Positions 58,090 to 64,000 of a DNA stretch of 64,000 nt are shown here, piece after piece; within the stretch, counting starts at the first letter, position 1, and each line of letters begins with the position of its first letter. Under the pieces are notes generated by a model. It saw nothing but the letters and a program-made list of their open reading frames with translations. It made no database searches and was not told where the DNA came from. The translations under genes and the position numbers were made by a program. Where the stretch lies: the NCBI GenBank assembly GCA_910574455.1, contig CAJSYZ010000008.1, positions 1,924,707-1,988,706 of the forward strand. Reading direction: 5' to 3'. This stretch comes from Trichaptum fuscoviolaceum (taxonomy: Eukaryota; Basidiomycota; Agaricomycetes; Hymenochaetales; Trichaptaceae).

Positions 58090-58582
58090 TGTTGGGTGAA
58101 GTAGCAAGTACAGTATAGAGGGTCCGCTTTGTGAGGGTCTCTATACCGGAAGTCGTGGGTGAACAGAGTCTTTGGTACGTGATTGTAAAAGACTATAGGA
58201 GGATTGACTTAAGTGTCATCCTGGGGCGCTATGTACATGGCCTTATATACTACAGAGAACAATAGAGTGGAGCAAGGAATGAAACTACATCATCGCGGGT
58301 CAGAAGTGGAACGAGTCCGTCATAGTGGCTCTAATTAATGGAGGATGATGTCAGATCGGAGCATAGGTGGAGTAGAGTGGAGTAGAATGGTGTATCATCG
58401 GAGTGGAAGGCTCTGGGGCTCTCGGAGTGAAGGTGGAGCGAGTGGAGCCATCGGAGTGTGGAGTCAATGATGAAAGAATGATGCAATGTGTGTACGCACA
58501 TGCAGGTAGAAAGGGTGAGAGAAAAAGATGAGGGGGAACATAAACAATGTGTAAACAAGGGTAAGCAGCTTGATGCGTAACA
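58090..58582 (-). repeat. 3' LTR of the Ty3/gypsy element (inferred)
   Basis: On the minus strand the segment starts TGTTACGCATC (58582) and ends CTTCACCCAACA (58090), giving TGTT...AACA ends as in many fungal Ty3/gypsy LTRs. A short purine-rich GTGACAGGGTAT directly precedes the start and would be the polypurine tract. A TATA box (GTATATAAGG on the minus strand, 58241-58250) lies inside. The 5' LTR is outside the window, so the limits are not confirmed. The outer end is only 16 bp from the stop codon of the neighbouring gene. Confidence 0.55.
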
Positions 58583-58748
58583 ATACCCTGTCACTAAGAT
58601 TGAAATTCCGTAGTAGCATAAGAATGCGAATGCGAGAATTTCAAAGAAAGGTACAACGCTATAGGATCAAGTTAAGATCAATAAGTAAAAGCGTAAAAGA
58701 AAGATAAATATCAGTCGCTATAGGGTCAAGTTAAGACCAATAAGGGGT

Positions 58749-60992
58749 TCAAGCGCTGGATACATTGGAGGAAATTGTCTGCGAAAAGTCAAAATTATTA
58801 AGAAAGGTATGATATAAAGAAACAGACTGTGGATTAGTCCAGTCGATGGGGGCATATGTCTCGGGCGAAGTGAAGTCCTCGGGTCGGGGAGTGTTGACCA
58901 CATAAACTGGCGAAGATGGTTGGATAACGACGTTGGGCGGAGTCATGTGAGGTAGTTCAGGAAGGGGCACGTCCTGGGCTTGCTGATTGATCACCTGAAG
59001 TTCTTCCTCTGTTGGTAAGTGGAGCTGTTGACGAGGGCTGGGCAGTGGCGGAGCGGATTCGAAATTGCTGAGTTGATCGAGGTCGAAGATCGGCACATGC
59101 GCTTGCTCATGGTATGCATCGGACGCAGCCAGAGGGGGTAGCTCAAGAGGGGAGGAAGTCGTCATAGGCTGTGGTTCCGGGTCGTCTGGTAAGTGTACCT
59201 GTCCATCTTTGATTTCCGATGAGAGGAGGCGCTCAAATTCGTACTCGGTGAACTGGTTCTCGAGTTGAGTAATAAGAACTTGATTCATGCGACGTACTAG
59301 CTCCTGATACTCATAAGAATCAATCTTCTGCTTCCTGAGTTGGTTGTTCTCCAAGATATCAAGCATCTTGCACAAGAGGCCATACATCTGTTGCGTAGTG
59401 TAGGCGATGTGCGGGAGTGGGCTGACGCTGGTGTTCTTGGTGAGGTCGCGAAGTTTGCCGTTGTGGAGAAGAGCAGCTGCACACTGTCAACGGGTCTGCG
59501 AGGTCTGGATGAAGGGGAGTCCGGGGAGGAGTTGGTTGCATAGAGGGGGGAGGAGTTGGCCTTCTCTGTATCTCTGTCGGTTTGGGTGCACTCGTTTCTG
59601 TGTCGAAGTGTAATAGAGGCGACCAGAGAGTCCGTGCCGGGTGTTGCGAGTAGCGGGCATGGGGACTAGTTCTAGTGAACCGGGCAGTACCTGCAACACT
59701 TGCATATGCAGATCGGGTCTTCGTCGTACGCCACAAAGTGTTGCTGTGCTGTTCCTGCGTGGCGGATGCGGCGGCCTATCCAGGGGACGTAAGGGAGCTC
59801 GAGGAGGATGTGGAGGGCTTGAAGAATTGGGACAGCGTATTCGGGGGTGAAGAAGGTGCGGCGGAGGACTAGAGTGGTGAGCTGGGGGTGGGGGTTGAGA
59901 GTCTTGAGACGGCGGATTTGACAAGATCAGTGTGGGCCGGGTCGAAGATATACTCTCGGACAAGGTCGAGAGGACTCAAAGGGGGAAGGGTAGGAGAGGG
60001 AGGGGGAGAGGGGTATTCGTTCTCGGGGTGGACGGGTGTCAGTTGCGGGTGCCATATGCCATTGTGCCAGTCGTTTGCGTGATTGCCCCAGCCTGTTACC
60101 CAGAGGGGATCAATATCCTCAACAGGTAGTAAGGGTCCGGGGTCAGTGGCGGCGAGGTGTTCCTCGGCGTCAAAGGGAGGGACTTCGAACGTTGGATTGG
60201 GGGTGTCGAAGTTGAATGGCATGTCGAGTGGGGATATTCTCTTTGTCAGAATCGGGGTTGTCTGTGGTGTGACTGGTCAGGGATTCCGTGGAGGTGGTCG
60301 GGCTATATGCAGGAGAAAAGGGTTCCAAGGGCGGAGGGGGTGTGGAACTGTTGGAGCTAGAAGTTCGAGCGGGTGCCGGTTGCCTGTGAATGAATCTAAA
60401 TCCGTTTGGAAGTTGTACAGATCCTTCGAGGTCGTTTGACTTGACCATTTGAATTAGTATATAGAGTCCTATCGAAAGGTGTGCCTGGTGTAGTGGAGTC
60501 GCATGGGTAAGAAGAGTATCGATGAAATTGATGAGGTGATTGAGCGGTGGAGTGTTGGGTTCTTCTTGTTGATGAATGAAATTGAATAGGTGGAAAATGA
60601 GTGTGGGTTGACGGTTGGTCGGAGTTTCTGCTGCTAGTGTGCGAAGGTCGTTAAGAATTTGTTCTTTGCTTATTTCTGTGGGAGGGGGAGGGTCATTACG
60701 AAGGGGTTGTGGAGATGGTATCGGAGTAGGGTGGTGGTGGTTGGTATTGCGGTGTTGACGTGATAATGAACTGATTGTGCGGCCCATATCGTACTGAAAT
60801 TTCCGGGGTGTCTCTTCGATATGCGTGTGAGAATACGAAGCGTTGGTTGAAAGGCTGATAGGGTCCTGGGCCTTGGTCAATGCGTTTGAATGCTTCGATA
60901 AGGAGTAGTTCCGCAAGATCCTTGACTTCAGGGCGGATGTCAAGTGAGAGGATGTATGCACAAACGTTAGCGAGATCGGCTGGTTTGATCAT
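58749..60992 (-). pseudogene. Extra ORF downstream of pol in the retrotransposon (frameshifted)
   Basis: Begins MIKPADLANVCAYILSLDIR 160 bp after the pol stop. It continues through shifts of frame: FVFSHAYRRDTPEISVRYG and STPQYQPPPPYSD, then EISKEQILNDLRTLAAETPT and GSVQLPNGFRFIHRQ, then MPFNFDTPNPTFEVPPFDAE. Next are RRTFFTPEYAVPILQALHIL with a Cys cluster CICKCCRYC, and finally MYGLLCKMLDILENNQLRKQ with a coiled coil, ending at 58749. At least three frame changes separate the pieces; they may be lesions or introns. Pro-rich, no signal peptide or membrane span, so not env-like. The function is unknown, but the same strand and the position before the LTR indicate that it belongs to the element. 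Confidence 0.6.
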
Positions 60993-61151
60993 GGCCTGGT
61001 GGGTAGGGGAGCTTCTGGGTTCGATGAAATACTTCTGGGGTTGTCTAGATTCCGGGTGGTAGTTGAGATTACACTCGGAGTTTCGGAGGATTTTGACAGA
61101 TGGCGTAGTGTACTTGTTCCGGATGGGGTAATTGGACAGATGACCGGGAGG

Positions 61152-64000
61152 TCATTTGATCCGGTGTGCCTTCTTGTATTCCGATAGAAGTTCCTGAGTA
61201 TTCTCCAGTAATTGTTCCGGTATCCAATGGTTCTGTGATGTCGGGTATCCTAACCATTTGACAAGATATTCGCGCTTCTTCAGAGGTCCTCGGTGATTGA
61301 GTATCGCTTCAACTTCATATTCTTCTTCTCCTTCGATAAGGTCAGGTGGTGGTCGTGTGTAAGATGGTCCATGTTCGTCCGTTTCCTTGTGTGGAGTGAG
61401 AAGAGAAGCATGAAATACTGGATGTATTTTCCAATGCTCTGGAAGATCGAGTTGATAGACATTGTCCCTGAGCTTCTTGATGATCGTAAAGGGTCCTTCT
61501 CGTTTAGATTGGAATTTCGAAGGTAGTCCGGTGCGTCTGAGGTTCCTGGCTTCTAACCATACACTTTGTCCTTCTTCCAAGGGCTGGAAGTGTGATTCCT
61601 GTGTCTCACGCTGGAATTCTTGTGCGAGAGTTAGAGCTGCTTCGGCTTCGGTTCGGAGTTCCAATATCTTGATTAAGCGAGTTTGGAGTGTGGGGATGTT
61701 ACTGTCGATCTCGGATTTTTCCGTAGGGAATGACGTTGGGTCGTATCCCATGAGTAATCGGAAAGGGGTCTGCTCTGTGGTGGAATGCTTGCGATTGTTG
61801 TGAGTGAATTCCATCATTGGTATGTATCGTGACCAATGTTGGGGGTGGTTTGCTGCGTAAATTCGGAAGTATGCTTCGATCTCCTGGTTCGTTCGTTCTG
61901 CTTGTCCATCAGTTTGTGGGTGATATGCTGTAGACATAGCCTGCTTGATGTGCAGTAAGCGGCATAGCTGTCTGAATAGTGTCGATGCAAATTGGGGTCC
62001 ACGGTCTGAGATTATTTTCCTGGGTAATCCAAATCGTTTGTAGACATTGTCGATGTAGAGTTGTGCGGTATCGAGTGCGGTGATTGTCTTGTTGCATGGG
62101 GTGAGTACTATTGCCTTGGTGCAATCATGGTCCACAATAACACATATGCTGTCATAGCCATTTGATTCCGGTAGGTCGGTAATGAAATCAATATTGACTG
62201 TAGCAAAGGGGTATGTGTCTTTGTCTGCGATGATCGGACTGAGCGGAGGTACGAGTGGATGGTGATTTATCTTCATCTGTTGGCAAATTGCGCATCCTTG
62301 CACATATTTCGAAATGAACTGCTGCATGCGGGGCCAGTAGTAGGTGCGTCGAATCTGTTCCATTGTGTTTGCTATTCCTGGGTGATTTCGCGTAGGGAGG
62401 TCATGATGAAGTCGTAAGATGTTTCTCATGATTTCCTTGTTCTTCGGAACATAGATCTTGTTCCTAAAGTGTACAAGGTTATCCTTGATTGAGAAGTCGG
62501 TCATCTTCGGTTTCGTGAGGGGTAGTTCTTTCTGAATGAGTGTCATTGCTTTCTGAATGTCGCCTGTTTCGAGTCGAATGTTGTCATGAAGTTCGTCGAT
62601 GTCAATGGTGTTTCGGTCGTCATTGTCCTGTTCTTCTATTTCGGCTTCGAGTATTTCCATCTCTTGAATGAAAACCTTTTCTGGTAGAAGTGTAACTTCG
62701 TTGTTGAGTTCTCCTTCCGTTTTAAATTGGTCGGGTCTCCGGGAAAGGGCATCGGATTGGATCATATGTTTTCCGGGGACTGCTTGGATTTGGAGGGGGT
62801 AACGTGAAAGTTCGTTCTGCCATCGGGCTTGTCGAGGGGTTAATCGTTGTGGTTGTCGCCAATAGGTTAGGTTCTTGTGATCACAATGTACTGTGATAAC
62901 ATGTGGGCTGCCTAATAGATAGTGTCGCCATGTCTGTAATGCGCGGATGATAGCAAATAGTTCCCTGTCGTATATTTGCCAGTTTCGTTGTGTTGGATTA
63001 AGTGCTTGGGAGATGTATCCAATTGGTCGTAATTGATTATCCTTGTCGAGTTGTCGTAGTACTGCACCAGTAGCTACGGCTGAAGCGTCGGTTTCGAGGT
63101 AGAATGGCTTGTTCGGGTCGGGTTGCATAAGGAGTGGTTGTTTCGAGAATAAGTCCTTGAGTGTTTGAAAAGCATGTTGTTGTCGGTCGGTCCAAACAAA
63201 TGGTATGTTTTTGCGTTTTAGTTGATTGAGGGGTCGGCATATGGTGGCATAATGGGGAATGAATTGCCTGTAGAAGTTTGTAAATCCTGTGAATGATCGT
63301 ATGTCTCGTAGATTCTTTGGAGTCGGCCAGTCAACTATTCCTTGTATCTTCGTCGGGTCAGTCTTGATCTGTGACTCGGAGATAATGTATCCTAGGAATG
63401 GGACTTCGGTCTGGTGGAATCGGCATTTGGCGGGTTTGAGATATAGCTTGTGTTTCTTGAGGACGTCGAAAACTTCGAGGGTATTCGAGATAAGTTGTTG
63501 CATAGTGGCGGCATGGATCATAATGTCGTCCATGTAAACAATACACTTGTTTTTGCGGATTTGCTTCGCAAGTATATCATTCATGAAACGTTGAAAGGTG
63601 GCGGGTGAATTGCATAGGCCAAAGAACATAACTGTTGGTTGAAAGTGTCCTTCTTCGCAGTTGAATGCGGCTTTCCATTGGTCTTCTTCCTTGATTCGAA
63701 TGTTGTGGTATCCTTGTCGAATATCGAGGGTGGTGAAGTATTTGGATCCTTGGAGTTGATTCAATAGTGTCTGGGTGTTCGGTATCGGAAATCCATCGCG
63801 GATTGTATGCTCGTTAAGATATCGATAATCCTGAATCGGTCGGAGGGTTCCATCTTTCTTGCTGATGAAGAATAATGGTGAGGCCATCGGTGATGCGGAG
63901 GGTTTAATGAATCCTTTCTTGAGTAGGTCATTAATAAGATCACGGAGTATGGGTCTTTGGTGGTACGGAGTATTGTAGGTTTTGAAGATTTTCGGTATGA
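61152..64000 (-). CDS. Ty3/gypsy pol polyprotein (RT-RNase H-integrase-chromodomain), partial
   Basis: The frame is open to the window edge (KKGFIKPSASPMASPLFF precedes the first internal Met). Reverse transcriptase: FTTLDIRQGYHNIRI and the catalytic YMDDIMIH. RNase H: FYLETDASAVATGAVL and REL with HYLLGSPHVITVHCDHKNL. Integrase: zinc-binding HHCC (HHDLPTRNHPG ... CAICQQMK), catalytic core D in VNIDFITDLP, D in IISDRGPQFAS and E in TAYHPQTDGQAERTNQEIEA. A C-terminal chromodomain, EEEYEVEAILNHRG and YLVKWLGYPTSQNHWIPEQ, marks it as a chromovirus, which would target chromatin marks. It ends KKAHRIK. All catalytic residues are present. Confidence 0.95.
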   Translation of the reverse strand, partial: IPKIFKTYNTPYHQRPILRDLINDLLKKGFIKPSASPMASPLFFISKKDGTLRPIQDYRYLNEHTIRDGFPIPNTQTLLNQLQGSKYFTTLDIRQGYHNIRIKEEDQWKAAFNCEEGHFQPTVMFFGLCNSPATFQRFMNDILAKQIRKNKCIVYMDDIMIHAATMQQLISNTLEVFDVLKKHKLYLKPAKCRFHQTEVPFLGYIISESQIKTDPTKIQGIVDWPTPKNLRDIRSFTGFTNFYRQFIPHYATICRPLNQLKRKNIPFVWTDRQQHAFQTLKDLFSKQPLLMQPDPNKPFYLETDASAVATGAVLRQLDKDNQLRPIGYISQALNPTQRNWQIYDRELFAIIRALQTWRHYLLGSPHVITVHCDHKNLTYWRQPQRLTPRQARWQNELSRYPLQIQAVPGKHMIQSDALSRRPDQFKTEGELNNEVTLLPEKVFIQEMEILEAEIEEQDNDDRNTIDIDELHDNIRLETGDIQKAMTLIQKELPLTKPKMTDFSIKDNLVHFRNKIYVPKNKEIMRNILRLHHDLPTRNHPGIANTMEQIRRTYYWPRMQQFISKYVQGCAICQQMKINHHPLVPPLSPIIADKDTYPFATVNIDFITDLPESNGYDSICVIVDHDCTKAIVLTPCNKTITALDTAQLYIDNVYKRFGLPRKIISDRGPQFASTLFRQLCRLLHIKQAMSTAYHPQTDGQAERTNQEIEAYFRIYAANHPQHWSRYIPMMEFTHNNRKHSTTEQTPFRLLMGYDPTSFPTEKSEIDSNIPTLQTRLIKILELRTEAEAALTLAQEFQRETQESHFQPLEEGQSVWLEARNLRRTGLPSKFQSKREGPFTIIKKLRDNVYQLDLPEHWKIHPVFHASLLTPHKETDEHGPSYTRPPPDLIEGEEEYEVEAILNHRGPLKKREYLVKWLGYPTSQNHWIPEQLLENTQELLSEYKKAHRIK

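Larger units (their letters stand above)
58090..64000 (-). mobile_element. Chromodomain Ty3/gypsy LTR retrotransposon, 3' part
   Basis: Order on the minus strand, from the window edge inward: reverse transcriptase, RNase H, integrase with chromodomain (stop at 61152), an extra ORF region (60992-58749), then the inferred 3' LTR (58582-58090). The gag/protease region and 5' LTR lie beyond position 64000. Pol is open without any stop, so insertion is fairly recent. Confidence 0.88.

Noticed and set aside
58320..58480. gtggagtagagtggagtag tandem block taken as a satellite
   Set aside because: It lies within the inferred LTR and is only a short imperfect gtggag repeat, so it was not listed separately.

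Overview
The window looks like nuclear DNA of a filamentous basidiomycete (Agaricomycetes). Most genes are cut by many 45-100 nt GT-AG introns, and the gene content fits: a DUF6533 membrane-protein cluster, a Plavaka-type transposase, a chromodomain Ty3/gypsy element and a single-copy BUB1. There are no operons, CRISPR arrays or bacterial signals. Exon structures were read by eye from frame, splice sites and recognisable protein motifs, so small exons and start codons are the least certain parts.

Layout. (1) 0-5.8 kb: a spliced gene for a chymotrypsin-fold (GDSG) protease-like protein, then repeat-rich DNA. (2) 6.1-17.2 kb: a housekeeping block with an IQGAP-type RasGAP (gap1), the spindle-checkpoint kinase BUB1 and, convergent with it, ataxin-2/PBP1. 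(3) 17.2-22 kb: a gene-poor gap. (4) 22-26.8 kb: an aquaporin, an NADP-dependent double-bond reductase and a small four-span membrane protein. (5) 27.7-33.2 kb: a tandem DUF6533 cluster with one likely intact gene, one relic and one doubtful copy. (6) 33.6-39.1 kb: an NPF/Q-rich protein, a DEDDy exonuclease and a dead BCS1-like AAA ATPase.

(7) 39.4-64 kb is an accessory, transposon-dominated block. It holds a relic and a large second copy of the protease-like family, an unrecognised coiled-coil/helical gene split by one TGA, a 2.6 kb element with ~85 bp terminal inverted repeats, and a nearly complete Plavaka transposase. After these comes a gene of a lineage-expanded unknown family whose middle is ten consecutive phase-0 mini-exons, and finally the 3' part of a chromovirus with an extra ORF after pol.

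The most interesting signal is a set of short dyad-symmetric words (ACTAGT, TTCAAGTT/AACTTGAA, GCCTGAG/CTCAGGC, CACTGGC/GCCAGTG, GACTCGG/CCGAGTC). They recur in dense mosaics around the protease-like genes, the coiled-coil gene, the transposase and the mini-exon gene, and are sparse in the housekeeping block. My inference is that these are subterminal repeats of CACTA/Plavaka-type elements. If so, the protease-like family and the two unknown genes may be cargo of, or co-mobilised with, such elements.
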